Shown: positions 26,059 to 39,899, counted from the first letter of the stretch. The stretch is DNA of 64,000 nt from Mastigias papua (GCA_964019165.1 OZ025287.1:2532017-2596016); one strand, 5' to 3'. Notes: a model not told the origin generated them from the sequence alone. Made by a program: numbers and translations.

Positions 26059-29000
26059 CTACAGAAGCTCATCATCACAAAGTTCTGTAAACATATCGAA
26101 AGCCTCTCGATTACAGTTGCCATCTTTCGTAAATACGTACTTGTGAAATGACCCATCAATGCAGACAGCTAAAAGAGAAAGTCAGTTTGTCACTATTCTT
26201 CAAATAATGCAAACAGGTTTCATGGCCATGGTAGTGAAAAAACCAAAAGCAGTCATTTCAAAAAACCAAACATAAACCCAACAAAAACACTTGAGATGTT
26301 ATATCACTTGCACTTTTGATGCTCATAAGCAACCATGGATTTTCTTCACCATCAGGGTATTTTAAGTACAATGTAGAGCTGCACATACCACTCTACATAT
26401 TGTCATCGTTGCTACGTGCATGCCCACCACTCCTTCCCCATAAAACATTGTTGTTTCGTCTGTGCGACACTTGGAGTTGGCGTGCACGTAAAATTTTTCC
26501 ATTATCGCATGTACTTCTCTAAACACCAACATTGTTTCAGGGGGAGAGAGGGATGAAAGTTCACTGCAGAATATAAAAAGTGCAAATTGTCCCAGGATTT
26601 TTGGCGACTATTGTACGTGAAGCATAGATACATTTCGAAGATATCCAAATTATTAACAGTCCCATACCAACTACTGAATTTGATGACACGAAGGCGCAGA
26701 TGCAAGGCAGTTCAGCAGCTACAGAGAAACTGGCCAGTCCCCATTGGGACTCACCATATTGCCCAAATAAGCCAACTCTAGCAAGCCTGAAAGAGAACAA
26801 AGCACCCTAAAAACGCATCGGACTTTGTTTGGCCAAAATAAAATTCTCTACCGTGATAAAGAGACAGTTGTGACAAACAGCAATTCGGTTTTTCATTCTA
26901 GAAGCCTTTTTCACTCAATAGTAAAAATGTCTAGGCTTTTCATGATTTCAGTACTGAAGCTCTCTTAAGACTTTCTTACCGAGATTATACAAGTTTTGTG
27001 TAACACTGCAGTGTGCACAGACAGACAGGCACTACATAAATATAATTTTGAAATATATAGATTTTGATAGGAAATCTATGCAAATTAAATAAACGAGATG
27101 ATGATCTTGTGTGAAAATTTTAACTTTAAGTGTGTATCAACTAAACAACTTTTATAGGCTTCATATACGCAGTATTGAACAATCGTAACTTTTTTGAGTA
27201 GTCGAGTAGGTACTGCTGTATTGTAAAATGCATTCTTATAAAGGAAAGTACAATACATTTCTTATGAGTGGATACTGTGAATAGAGATGAGACAAGCATC
27301 TGCTACGCAAGATTTAAACTAGGTGTAAATTTGGTTAGCTCTCTGGGGTAGTAAATTGAAACTATTGACCTATAACTGGGGATTAGTAAATAAAGAATGT
27401 CTGCTTATTGAAAGCAGCTCATAAAAACTAACTCATATTAATATACATGGTAGTGATGTATTAAGCAAAGTGTATCAAGACAAGAATAAGATCTAGTGTT
27501 TTTGTCTTTGTGTAGCTTACTGATCTCTAAATTCTGCCACTGCCATCGAGCAAGTCCAAATCAAGAGCAGACCCACTTTTAATAAAATTATTGATCTACG
27601 AATATATTTTACTTTAGGCCCTGCGACTAACTAAAGAGAAACGTCTTGAAAATAGCTATGAAGTAATCAAAATAAAAACATTGGCGATGACTAGTAAGAG
27701 TGTCTTATATAAAAATCCCAAGGGCTTGCAGTCTGATGTGATGACCATACGTTCAAGACAAGATCACTTGTTTTACTCTAATTCAGACATGTTCAACTAC
27801 GGCTTGTGGGCCGTATGCCGCCCACAGTCTAGGTGCTATTGGTCTGCAGCAAAGATTTATCATAAATTTCAAACTATAAGCTTAATTCATTTAAAATTTA
27901 GCAATACATACTGTACATGTAGTATGTAGCCTGGCTCATGGTTCTGTGCCCATGGTCTAATCTAATAAATATAAGCAAAGCAACGTGACAAATGACGGGA
28001 AATGATAATTCTTAAGATTAATAGCATACTTTGATCTCTTGTTGAGGTTCGCGTCTTTGAGAGCAAAGATATGAATAGTTCCTTTGTCGCTAGATGCGCA
28101 CAAATACGAGGAATCAGGACTGAAATTGATGCTGGAAAGTAATCGACAGGTTGGTAAATAGCTAGCCATGTAAATCTGATATAAACATGAACAAGAATAA
28201 AGGACTAGACAATGTTAACTAGGAAATGTTGAGGGCAGGGATCTAATTAACAAAAAAGGGACATGAAACACTATCTAACGAAATTGTATATTGAAATAAT
28301 ATTTTCCAAATTTTGAGACAAAAGAAATCGTACGCAATGTTTCAGAACATCTTGCTTTCATGCGCAACAAAGATGATTTGCAGCAAAACTGTAAGAAACA
28401 GCTTCAAAATTCTCCAAGAAAAAGGGGACTTTTAGCTTTTAGGGGAACTACAGGGATCTAGACCCCTAAGACCTGCCCAGTAGTTGCACACCTGAAAAAT
28501 GAAGGCCTACCAGTAAAGTGAAGCTGGATCAGCACCTCTTCGCAATTCCAATAGCTGCCGTTTGGTTTTTGTCTCAAATACGCGAATCAGAGTTCCCTTG
28601 ATAGAAAAAGAACAGAAAAAATAGCTATGAAAATAAGAATTATAACCTATATTGCAATTTTTCATTCATCAAGGCATTGAAAATAACAAATATTAAAACT
28701 CTATTATCATATCGTGCACTCTGTTGCTCAAATTTATAATTGTGCTGGCAAACACTGTTTCCGTGACACAAATGATAGAAAATGATATAATAGCAAAATA
28801 TGACAGAAATCATAAACAGTAAAGCTAATTGTAATGTCATAGTGCTTATTATTAACATAATATAATAAAATATAAAAGTGATAATATGATAATTTTAAAA
28901 CTCCTTTTATTAAAGACAATATCTAAAAGTTACTATCATTGGCCTCTCTATAAAGGTCGGAGACAAATATCAGTTTGCAATCAGTGTGAAAAAAGCCAAT

Positions 29001-31373
29001 GCTCTGTTTTGTTAACCTGTCTTTGCACAAAGACAGCGCGAGACCAGAACTTGGGACTGATTGTATTTGCGAAAGAAAACACACAACATTTTAAAGGGTA
29101 GGAAAACTTTTATGGAATCGTCTCTAGCTTTTCAAAACACACTCTAGCTCTACAAACCCGAAAATCATCTACTTAGAGCTCACAGGGTTAAACAAGCAGC
29201 ACTAAGGAAGCCAGCTCTGAAAAGGTCGGGGGGCAGTAGCGGACAGGAAGGATGGATTCTGGGGGCGAGCCACCCGTACCCACCCCTAATTTTGTGCCTG
29301 ACAGACAGACAGGCACTACAGAAACATTACATACCTACAATAGCACACACAAATTTACAAACTAAATCAAAGAGACGGTAGGCTTGCAGAAAAATTTGAA
29401 TTCTTAATATGTAAACACTGTATTTTTTAACGTCCTACTGATGAACTTCTAATATCAGGAAAATTATCACACCTTCCAGCATAGGGCTCGCAAGTGGGCT
29501 CAAGCCATATACAGAATTCATTCCACCATTTAGCTACTGGCTTCTTGCTCACCCCACCTTCCAGCCAGTTGAGTGATGTTGACATGGGGAAATTCTAACC
29601 AACTGTATTGAGATCCAGCAGGATGAGAGTAGGATTTCACTTGAACTAGACATATAGTATCCCGCAAGAAGAAAAGGTGGAAATTCAAAATCCCATACGC
29701 CAGAAGAAGTTCCAATAAGTTTTCTCGTATAAACAGATCTTTAAGCAACCAACAAATTTAGTTATATAAACTGTGGCCAAATCAAACCTTCATTCAATCA
29801 CAGAAATTCCATCCATTGAAAAAACCATCGGACTATGAAGCACTACTCTGAAATATGTTCGCAAACATTAAAAACAGAGGCAATACGGTAACCTGGAGCA
29901 AAATTTAAACCAGCATGATTTAGAATCATCTTTGAATAAAATCAGCAGATAAAGAGCTCACCTTTTCAGAGGCAGTAGCTACTCTTGATCCGATCTGATT
30001 TACTGCTATGCAAGCAAGTTCACTTTGGTGAGCGTTTATCGTGGCAGGGCTGGCAGATGAATCAGACTGTTTCATAACGTTCAGGTCCTGCAAAGCAGAG
30101 TAAAAGTTTTAAAACGACATCTAATCATCTTCATCATCATCATCATCATTATCATCAACATCATCAGCATAATCATTATCATCAACATCATCATCACCAT
30201 CATTGTCATCATCATCTTTATCATCGTTTTCATACTCTTTATCATTGTCATCATTATCAGAATTATCATCATCAATAAGTTGTAATTTATTACAGCAAAT
30301 AAATAAACTAATAGATATGACATTTTCTTGTGCCTTCTCCCGAAACCAATTAACTATCACTATAATCTTGCTTAAAATCATCATACCACACAATCACCGA
30401 ACAGAACAGTGGAAAACAGAACCAATGCTACGAACTGCTACTCCTCGAATTCACCGTAGGCAGATAAAGCACCAGAGACTAAAAATATAACTTGTCACAA
30501 GTCACAGCTTCAAATTTGGTGACAAAAGAAACAGATCTTATCAATCAAGAACCTCTACATACCAAGATTTCAACACTGCCACACTTTCTTCCAGGAAATA
30601 TAATGATATTGTTTTCAGTGCTTTCCGACTGCGCACAGAGACCTAATATGAAACACAGACACATGATATCTGGGCAAATTGAGTAAAAATGATAAGAAAA
30701 CATCCAAAATTACTACGTTTCGTATACTCAAGATCAATGGATAATATACATACATCAAACACCACATCCGGTCATATGCCTGATAACAGTCCCGAACGTT
30801 ACAACAAAATACCTAAAGAACAAAAGAATGGGTTCCATCCGGTGCAATCTTCAATCTGACAGTAAAGTAGATGTGGTATTTAAGATCACATCTAAGTGGC
30901 TCGAGTCGTACTTGTCAGATACGTACGTAAACGATGTGCATTAATAACTGGAACACTCAGGAAGACGCATCTTACCAATGGTGTTCCTCAAGGATCACTA
31001 ATTGGCATGTTTATCTATCAAAGACTCTACATTAAGTAAGAGGGTTGTAAGTTTACATAATATACATCAACAGAGGATGACACGAAAAGGATATGCAAGG
31101 TGTTACAGAAACGCATACATAGTGTTTTAAAAGGGCATACTCTTACACTCTAGCCACAAATGTCATTGTAGGTCAACTGGTTGATATCTGGTAGATTATT
31201 TTGAATAATGTAAACACTGATATGAAAAATTAAACAGCATCTCTGTGCTAGGCCCTGTAAGGGACATAACAGGAAGATGGTCAAAGTAGTGGTGGTGATG
31301 TGATGATAATGATGATGATGGTATGATGATATGACGATGATCATGTGATGATGGTGATGATGACAATGACAAA

Positions 31374-31411
<38 letters not shown>

Positions 31412-31421
31412 CAATGACAAA

Positions 31422-31513
<92 letters not shown>

Positions 31514-31650
31514 CGATGATGATGATGATGGTGATGATGGTGATGATAATGATGAGAATGCTGATGATGATAATGATGATGATCTTGATGTTGATAAAGA
31601 TGGTGGTGATGATGATCATGATGATCATGATCATGATGATGATGGTGATC

Positions 31651-31711
<61 letters not shown>

Positions 31712-31769
31712 GATAATGATGATGATGATGATGATGATGAGATAATGATGATTATGATGATGATGGTGG

Positions 31770-31813
<44 letters not shown>

Positions 31814-34800
31814 GTGATGATGGCTAGCCCATGGTTGGAGACCTCCTCGTGGTGGCAAGCGGGCACAGAGAGACTCTGCCCTTAAGTTGATAGTGATTCA
31901 TTTCGCGAAGATTCAGAATTGGGGCAGATGTTGACGACCTGTGGCAAACTGTCCAACCGGGCCCCTCCAGTGACAGTCAGGCACAGCAGCTTCAGGCTGC
32001 AGCTCTGATAAGTAACTGTTGGGGTAACAGAGTGGATTGAGTGTAGCCGACTCAATCACCTCTTCTAAACAATTTGAAGGCAACATTGACCTCAGGGTCA
32101 GCCTAGGCCCCGTAAGGGGCGTACAGGAAAGACAAGATGGTGATGATGATGATGGTGATGGTGATGGTGATGGTGATGATGATGATGAAATTGATAAAGA
32201 TAATGATGCTAGCCCATGGTTGGAGACCTCCTCGTGGTGGCAAGCGGGCACAGAGAGACACTGCCCTTAAGTTGATAGTGATTCATTCCTGTGGCAAACT
32301 CTCCAACCAGGCCCCTCCAGTGAAAGTCAGGCACAGCAGCTTCAGGCTGCAATTCTGATAAGTAACTGTTGGGGTAACAGAGTGGATTGAGTGTAGCCGA
32401 CTCAATCACCTCTTCTAAACAATTTGAAGGCGACACTGACCCCAGGGTCAGCCTAGGCCCCGTAAGGGGCGTACGGGAAAAGACAGACAAAGATAATGAT
32501 GACGATGATGGCTAGCCCATGGTTGGAGACCTCCTCGTGGTGGCAAGCGGGCACAGAGAGACTCTGCCCTTAAGTTGATAGTGATTCATTTCGCGAAGAT
32601 TCAGAATTGGGGCAGATGTTGACGACCTGTGGCAAACTGTCCAACCAGGCCCCTCCAGTGAAAGTCAGGCACAGCAGCTTCAGGCTGCAGCTCTGATAAG
32701 TAACTGTTGGGGTAACAGAGTGGGTTGAGTGTAGCCAACTCAATCACCTCTTCTAAACAATTTGAAGGCGACACTGACCTCAGGGTCAGCCTAGGCCCCA
32801 TAAGGGGCGTACAGGAACAGACAGACAGACAGATGACGATGATGGCAATGATGATGGTAAAGATGAACGTGATGATGATGATGGTGATTATGATGATTGT
32901 GGTGATGACCATGATCATGATCATGATCATGATGAAGGTAACACAGATGGTGATCACCATAATGATTATGGTGGTGATAGTGATAATGATTAAATTGTAA
33001 ATAGTGTAATAAGAATCCCATAGCATCCATATAGCAAGCATCACTAGTGTTGCTGCAAACAATAAGATGCCAAATTAGAGATAGCTTTCAAAAAGAATTT
33101 TCTCCCTACCATGTGGGTTGTCTCTAGTATCTACAACAAATATCTTCTCAACATTATTTGGGAATGAGTGTGCATAAATATTGTTCTTCAGAACCACAAA
33201 GATCCTACAAATTGAAATGTTTAAATTAATTGTATATAGAATGTAAGCACATTGCCTCTGTTATGCATTATGATTTGGTCTAAAAGGAGATACCTTGAGC
33301 TTGTTGAGGAAGGATCTACCATATGTGAAAAGTCTGTTGGTACTACAGAACTTCACTATAGCATGAAAAAGCAGGACCATTCTTTTAGCATACTGAAAGC
33401 TATTTTCTCTTTGAAAAAAAGCTTTCAGTAGGCTAAAAGAATGGTCCCGCTTTTTCGTGCTATAGTGAAGATCTACTATATAAAGTCCAGTATAACTTGA
33501 ATTCAGCCATTCTGTGGATTTAAATTGAATTGACACAGTAATGGAAGGCCCCCTGTATGATCTATATGTTTGAGGCCAATAATAAGAATGGACAACTATC
33601 CTTGGCTAGCAACCTCATGAGCTAAAATCTTGAGACAAGAGCTAAAAAAGATGTTAGATCTAAAAGAAAATTGAACCACTATGTATACAAAATCAAAGAG
33701 CTATAAAGAACAAACAAAGTTCATTGTAAATCAGACATAATTTCAAAGTTATTTATTGATGCTGACTGCATAGATTCAGCTAAGAGACTACTCCACAATT
33801 TGGCTTCTCTATTAAAGAAACATTTGTCCAATCTAAAATATGTCTAGGTTGGAGGCTATATTTGTGGCATGGGTGTATTAATAGTCAAGGTACATTTTAA
33901 ACAGTAATAAGAATAATAACCAAGAACATTATCATGAAACTTCAGCAGATTATTTGATATGACTTACATGTCTTTTCTTAGCAGTACATTCAAGACAGGC
34001 ATTCCAAATGTTAGCTCTAATACTGCTTTATGGATAGAAGCATCCCAGATAAATACTAGAAAAAGAAACAAAATGAGTTTAAAATGACAAAAAGAGAAAT
34101 GAAAATTTGAAGATAGGGAGCAGGTCATTGCCAAAACACACATGAAAGAAACTGCAAAAAATTATATATTTCACAAGATTCAATATTTTGACTTGATTGA
34201 GAGTAAGATACAAAAAGGTATTATGAATTAATATAATCAAAATCTTCAGGATACAAAGCTTCTGATAAACAGTAAACTTTTAGCAGTAAGTTATACTAAT
34301 TAAAAGTTAAGAGAGTTTACATGGCGATTTAGCTTTGGCTAGGGGTGGCACCTTGGACGAAATAGTGAGGAGGGTGAAATGCTACCAAAGTGTAAACAGG
34401 AAGCAAGTAAGATAATTGTAATAATGTTGTAAAAATAATGTAAATGGACCACACCTTTCAGGTTAGCACAAAATGCAATGACCCAAACCCACCGGGATGG
34501 CAATGCAGTAAAGAAATACAGAAGTGCATGTAATGAAAATGCCAGCAATAATAAAAATCTTCAAAAATGTAAGTGCTGATGGTGGGCTCAGTAAACTTTT
34601 ACAGGGCTATAGCCCCCTAAAAAGCATCAACAGCACCATCCCTGGCTTTGCTGGATCTATGCCATCTTTTTCATAATAACTTTGCTCAAGGGATACAAAT
34701 CAAAATCAGAATCCATCTGTAACTGAGACCTTTCCAAGTTGATGTGGAAAATCCAAGGCCATCTTACCTTTATTTCTTGGATATTTCATGTGTCTACCAA

Positions 34801-37032
34801 TGCCAACAATAGCAAACAGATTTGTTCTTTGAAGCATATAAACCTGTCCTATACCACCACAATGTGCTACCTCTGCAATACAATTCACATTGTCACTTGC
34901 ATGGTACTTAGTAATAAATGCTAGCATTGCTACTGTGGGTCTTCAAACTGGCCCCCACTTAAAAAACCATCCATTTGATTAAGCTCCCATGTTTGTGCTT
35001 CAAGTTGTTAACAAGTCTCTCCCTTGAATAGGATGCCACCACAGAGGATGATTATTACTTTGCTACAAACCTATGCTTTAATTAACAATGCTCTTTTAAT
35101 ATTACATGCCTGAAATGCATGCAATTGCCTATGAGAGCATAGGCACACTGATGGTGAGATTCAACCAGGTATTCAAATCTCATCATAAAAAATGATAATC
35201 AAACTAAAGATTGATTATGGGCAGTATTTTACTAATAGTTTTATTTATTAAGGAACTCATTAGATATTGGGACCAGACTGAGAGACCTTGAGATAGTATC
35301 TAGAACCATGAGTCTCACGGCCACATTGTGAGATGTGGAAGGTCTGCACTATCAACCTATTGCTCAAGCATAAGTCATTTTCTTGCAGTGCCCCTCTCTT
35401 CACCAAATTTCAAAGGGCAGCCATCACAACTCTAGTCTTGTGTGCAATGGACATGCTGCTGAGAGGTGTTGAGAGTACTATCCACACCTGGGGCTGAGCC
35501 TGTGGCATCTCTCTATAGATTTTTTTTTGCATTCTTAGATCTATCATCTCTGCAATAATGGGAAACAATAACTTTTGAGGCCATACAGTGTTTTCTATTA
35601 TAATTCTATGATACAGTGTTTCCCGGTAGGCTTGTCTCTTCTATACTTATAAATATACTTATACTATAGCTGAAAGCCTGTGGCAAAATCCAGAGACAGC
35701 AAAGGGTAAAATGAAAAGCTGCAGTTAAATTGGCCATCAGAAAGTTAGCTAGATGCTTCAGTATGCTAAAGTTATTGTTTCCTCCTCTCTGAACAAACCA
35801 TTTGTTTATCTACAGAGGGAGCTCCTTCTTTAACAAACTTCTTCTTCCAAACAAATTTTCAATGTTTTTATGCAATCTGTTAGTATTCTTATATTTTTGT
35901 TCCATTCTCTATAACTAGTCATAATTCAATATTTATACATTCTTGATCATTCTTTTTGTGACTTTTGCATGTGTGCAAAAGAATTTTCAAAATGAAATGA
36001 AAAATGAACTATGGCATAAGATTGTATACTGTTACACAACAAACTATTTTGCAACAAACCTTAGCATGTAAGATGACCACTACACTTAATGCTTGTAGCA
36101 TGTAGCAGATCACTCTCTCTAAAATGCTATTAACGAATGCCTGCTACTTAAACAGATACATAATGCTTAGGAGCTGCAGCTGCTCAGCTCAGTACCATGA
36201 AAGTGTTCCTGAATAATTTGCCATCTTTTTATTTTAAATGTACAAGAGCATCTTACCCAGTGTAGTACTTCTTATTTTGATTATATTATCTTCTTCAGTT
36301 GATGTTGTATTAACTCCAATTTCAGCGAAGTTACCTTACCAGTTGCAAGGACAATGGCCTTAATTGCTGTCTTACTATCATGGACTAAACAGATAAGCTA
36401 CAATGGAAAGTTATAGAGGCTTCCAAAGAGCTGACGAGTGCAACATTAAATTCCTAACTGTGTAGCGTTATCCCAGTGCATAAAATACAAAGCCCCATGT
36501 TTGTCAATACCTCATGTACGTCATTGACCCGCGTGTGTAGCACACTATCGAAAAGATTACCATTTAACTTGAAAATTTGGCAACAAATAGAAAGTTTATG
36601 AATTCTACCTTTCCTGTGTAGCTGTGATAATGGCTCCACATTGTAAACTCCAAAGCCATAGTCAAATCCACAAGTAAAACAACCTGAAAGGTTTATGGGA
36701 ATAAAGGCAAACACTGTTTATCCATTTGATTATGAAAAAACCCAGTCAAAATTGTATACATATACCTTGATACTAACTCAAAGTAGGATCCTTCTACGAA
36801 ACTGGACGGTTATTCACTATATACTCGTTTTATCACATCAATGCATTACGCCACTGTGCCTGTGGCAATTTCCAAAATATTTTAACTAGGCGCCCATATA
36901 AATTATAGTAAGACATCATTGCCATACTAAAATTGTGTGATTTATGAAATTAAGTTTTTCGCATAAAAAATTTTGGTTACCATGATCTTCGTTGAAATTC
37001 AAGCATAAAATGTTAGTGCTACTTGTCGCCAT
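26059..37032 (-). CDS. WDR45: WDR45/WIPI4 autophagy beta-propeller protein
   Basis: PROPPIN-family seven-bladed WD40 protein that binds PI3P and works with ATG2 at the forming autophagosome. Eleven minus-strand coding exons: 36981-37032, 36609-36683, 34768-34872, 33968-34055, 33110-33204, 30563-30642, 29962-30087, 28511-28596, 28030-28131, 26668-26786 and 26059-26168. All have GT-AG borders and consistent phases; total 1038 nt, 345 residues (human about 360). Start [18 protein letters not shown]. Landmarks are [64 protein letters not shown] and [14 protein letters not shown]. The phosphoinositide-binding motif LRRG is at residues 225-228. The C-terminal [19 protein letters not shown] and the acidic tail match WIPI4 better than WIPI3. 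Introns carry microsatellites and LINE debris, including the 2.5-kb intron 5. Confidence 0.96.
26928..27215. repeat. Copy of the TTTCAGTACTGAAATC dispersed repeat, inverted
   Basis: Reads CTTTTCATGATTTCAGTACT, TCTCTTAAGACTTTCTTA and GTGTAACACTG with CAGACAGACAGGCACTAC, and ends TTTTTTGAGTAGTCGAGTA. This is the reverse complement of the 24585-24880 copy. It lies in the last-but-one intron region of WDR45. Confidence 0.6.
27784..27840. mobile_element. Short hAT-like terminal fragment
   Basis: CAGACATGTTCAACTACGGC followed by TTGTGGGCCGTATGCCGCCC resembles the CAG...GGCCCG ends of the hAT elements seen elsewhere in the window. Only one end is present. Confidence 0.3.
30121..30275. repeat. (ATC)n trinucleotide microsatellite
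   Basis: Imperfect ATC/TCA repeats in a WDR45 intron; open frames over it are poly-Asp or poly-Ser artefacts. Confidence 0.9.
30840..31110 (+). pseudogene. LINE reverse transcriptase remnant
   Basis: Plus-strand pieces read [12 protein letters not shown], then in another frame [17 protein letters not shown], then TSTEDDTK (equivalent to the YADDT catalytic box). These match consecutive motifs of Jockey/CR1-type reverse transcriptases (WLxSYL, VPQGSxLGP, YADD). Frameshifts and stops show that it is dead. It lies inside a WDR45 intron, antisense to the gene. Confidence 0.7.
31285..31822. repeat. (GAT)n microsatellite, over 500 bp
   Basis: Nearly continuous GAT/ATG triplets with GGT and CAT variants. 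It gives poly-His, poly-Met or poly-Asp open frames in all six frames, none of them credible. Confidence 0.97.
31823..32833 (+). repeat. Three tandem copies of a roughly 300-bp unit separated by (GAT)n tracts
   Basis: Units start GCTAGCCCATGGTTGGAGAC at 31823, 32208 and 32511. They end near GGGGCGTACAGGAAAGAC at 32136, about 32489 and about 32833. A stump of the 3' end lies at 31221-31277. Each unit is followed by a GAT-type or GACA-type microsatellite. Unit 2 lacks about 36 bp present in the others. The pattern suggests a retroelement 3' end with a microsatellite tail that multiplied by unequal exchange. Conserved open frames over it reflect copy identity, not a gene. Confidence 0.9.
32834..33000. 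repeat. Imperfect (GATG)n microsatellite after the third unit
   Basis: GATGATGG/TGATGACC-type repeats, including TGATCATGATCATGATCATG, between the tandem units and WDR45 exon 5. Confidence 0.85.
33318..33475. mobile_element. Foldback (hairpin) element of the GTAGTACCAACAGAC family
   Basis: The left arm starts GAAAAGTCTGTTGGTACTAC. From CTTCACTATAGCATG to AGCATACTGAAAGCT it is repeated in inverted order on the right, ending CTTTTTCGTGCTATAGTGAAG. The arms are about 57 bp around an 18-bp spacer. The arm sequence matches the ends of the 2190 and 15484 copies. It lies in WDR45 intron 4. Confidence 0.75.
35000..36600. other. WDR45 intron 2, no further features
   Basis: AT-rich unique sequence. 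No exon, RNA gene or defined transposon was recognised. Confidence 0.4.
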
Positions 37033-37470
37033 ATTTGTTTCTAATCCTACATGGGTACGAGATTGGATATAATTCAGTGATGCAATCATAACAATGGATG
37101 CATTTCCCATGCATGGCAGGCAAGTGCTGCAACCAAGAAAGGGTTGTTTAGATTGCCAGGCACCAGGTAATATATTATTTGAGCGTCAAATCACATGAAG
37201 GCTCATATAGTAGTTTATTGTACTTACTGCGTAACAGTTCAAAATCTTAACCACAGTTGGGCTCCAGGGACATTTTGTTCTTTATTCTGGAGGGTACTAA
37301 ACCATGGCCTATCAGGAGTCTTTCATCTATGAACTTACTCGATTCATGGTAGAGGCCTAAGTTTGTCTGTCGAATAAAATCAACCACTACCTGGCTGCTG
37401 CAAAAGTAGAATCTTTCATAACGCCAGTTCCACTGGCATGCGTACATAAATAACTACATATCTATATACA

Positions 37471-37850
<380 letters not shown>

Positions 37851-39000
37851 TAACTGTATGAATAAGTTGCACCTCGTTCGTTTCCAAAGAACGATTACAC
37901 TATGATGAGCATCGTTTGTAAGCCACCATTAAAAGGTTTGAAGGAGCAAATTCACCGAAAGGCGAACATTGTATCTGTTTGTTGTACATTCAGTGAAAAA
38001 GTGTAAAGAAATGTTGGGCAAATAATGGGTGAACTGTGCAACTTTGTATATGACCAAGTTAACCTTCCATTCGTAAGCAGCTGTCAGATTTTTCTTTACT
38101 CAATTTATCAGTAGTCCTCAATTCTTAAAATATCACTTAAGGTGCGCTATGTAAAAGCAAAATGACAGGTCATCTATAATTGATCATCTCCTACTGCCGT
38201 GGATGCCACTAAAACGAGATTAGTAAACTAGTTTCAACTGATTTCTTCTCTTCCATTGAAACAGGATTCAATTAACATATACATCCCTTCGTTTGTTTTG
38301 CAGGCGGCGAAAATCGCATGTTAAACACACTAGTTCTAACGAGTTTAGAGGATGATTAGCTCTGAAACCAATGACCACACGGGATCGATAATACGGCCAC
38401 ATTGCTGCGAAATCTTCATTTTCGGCTCAATGGTCGCAGCACTGGCCAACGATACCAGTTGTTCTGAGCGACCACGGGAAGTATATGTCAGTAGCTTACT
38501 GTCTTTTTCACTTTAGCTTAGAAACTACACATACTACATTCTCATTCCAACTGTGAATTCCCTCTCACTTCTCCGCTCTTCTACTTGATCATCCTCTAAG
38601 ACTACAAAAACACACACAAAGACGACAAGAAGTCCTTGATAATGTCAATCTACTCTAAATTATTTAACAAGATGTAAATCAGGGCAGAATTTAATGATTA
38701 TGAGTTCTGATAAGAATTTTGCTTTTAAAATCAATGTTTCTCTAGCCTACTTTGTTAAATCAGGTATACTTGAGTTCAAGTTGAGATTCACATATGATTT
38801 CATAAGCATTGGACATTCTAGCTCTGGATATTACATAAGTATCCTTCAGTCTCACTACCTATTTGCCGCTTTCTACTCGATTAAGCCAGCCTATCTTCAA
38901 ATAGTGTTGCTTATTATAGGAAGTCATATATTTGGAACAAAGAGGAGCCATTATAAGTACTCATGCTGAGCTACATCGCACACTAGCATAAGTTTTCAGT
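37851..39000. other. Intergenic region upstream of WDR45
   Basis: A less AT-rich stretch at 38340-38500 is open on both strands: plus-strand ATG at 38352 running 55 codons, and about 37 codons on minus. Neither has a recognisable domain or convincing partner exon. Otherwise nothing seen. Confidence 0.3.
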
Positions 39001-39333
39001 CACCACCATTAAGTAAATAAGTTGGTAAGTATGTAAATACGTAAGTAAGTACATAGTTACTTACTAATTTACATACTTAATAACTTACCTTTTTACTTGT
39101 TTACTAACGCACTAACTAAATTACCTATTTATTTGTTTACTTACTTACTTGTTTACTTATATACTTACTAATTTACTTACTTAATAACTTACCTTTTTAC
39201 TTGTTTACTAACGCACTAGCTAAATTACCTATATATTTATTTACGTACTTACAACTTACCTACTTGTTTACTTCTATACTTACTAATTTACTTATTTACT
39301 TACTTATTTGCGTACTTACCTATTTACTTACTA
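39000..39333. repeat. Degenerate (TTAC)n / (ACTT)n repeat
   Basis: Repeated TTACTTAC, TTTACTTG and CTTACTAATTTAC phrases. The same tetramer tails the LINE 3' ends downstream, so this is probably an expanded retroelement tail. Confidence 0.85.
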
Positions 39334-39593
39334 CATTGTTGTTGTTGTTGTTGTTTGCTTATTTTGAGTAGGCTATTATATCTAGCGTTTTCAGCTAATT
39401 TAGGCCTACTGTGCATGCCGCATCCAGGCATGGAACCCCTAGTTTAACGTCCCTTCCGAAGGACGGCGGAGTGAGTTGCTTTGGTCGTTTATCTGGATAG
39501 TCGCCCGTCCAGTTGCTGACCTAGCACAGCCAAGTTAAACTTCAGCTAGCTAACGGAAGCCAACTGAACCGCTTGGCCATTTACCCCGCAAAG
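39334..39593 (-). mobile_element. tRNA-derived SINE with (CAA)n tail
   Basis: Read on the minus strand: a tRNA-like head with A-box phrase AAATGGCCAAGCGGTTCAG near 39580, then a body containing CCTTCGGAAGGGACGTTAAA. It ends in AAACAACAACAACAACAA at 39334-39357. The GGGACGTTAAAC phrase is shared by many invertebrate SINEs (from memory). It is inserted into the (TTAC)n region, which resumes on both sides. Confidence 0.75.
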
Positions 39594-39671
39594 TTGCTAT
39601 TTACTTGCTAAATTGCTTACCTATTTACTTACTTGCTTACTAATTTACCTAATTACAAATTTAATTATTTC

Positions 39672-39808
39672 TTACCCTCTGTAGCATTACTTTTTAGTTT
39701 TTAATTTTGAAACATTTATTTGCTATGTCCTTGTTGTATTGTTTAGAACCGGACTATTTTTATTGTACATACTATTGTAATAATGGAATGTATTAAATCA
39801 GACTTTAC
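39672..39808 (+). repeat. LINE 3'UTR unit, copy A
   Basis: Runs from TTACCCTCTGTAGCATTAC through TTGTTTAGAACCGGACTATT and TATTGTACATACTATTGTAA, and is followed by a (TTAC)n tail. Same unit at 40971 and 41552. Confidence 0.8.
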
Positions 39809-39899
39809 CTCTTTTACTAACGTACTAACTAACTTAATTACTTACTTATTTACTTACCAATTTGCTTACTCACTTACTTGAAGTAGAGAAGTAAATTAA

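Noticed and set aside
31150..31866. 238-codon poly-His frame and overlapping poly-Met/poly-Ser frames
   Set aside because: All derive from (GAT)n triplets read in different frames; no normal protein segment is attached.
31913..33062. Related open frames with conserved [24 protein letters not shown] peptide in three copies
   Set aside because: The similarity comes from tandem repeat units that are near-identical at DNA level. There is no start, no splice context, and an indel breaks one copy.
38352..38515. 55-codon plus-strand frame (MISSETNDHTG...) upstream of WDR45
   Set aside because: The opposite strand is also open, no domain or partner exon was found, and the donor is weak; kept only as a note.
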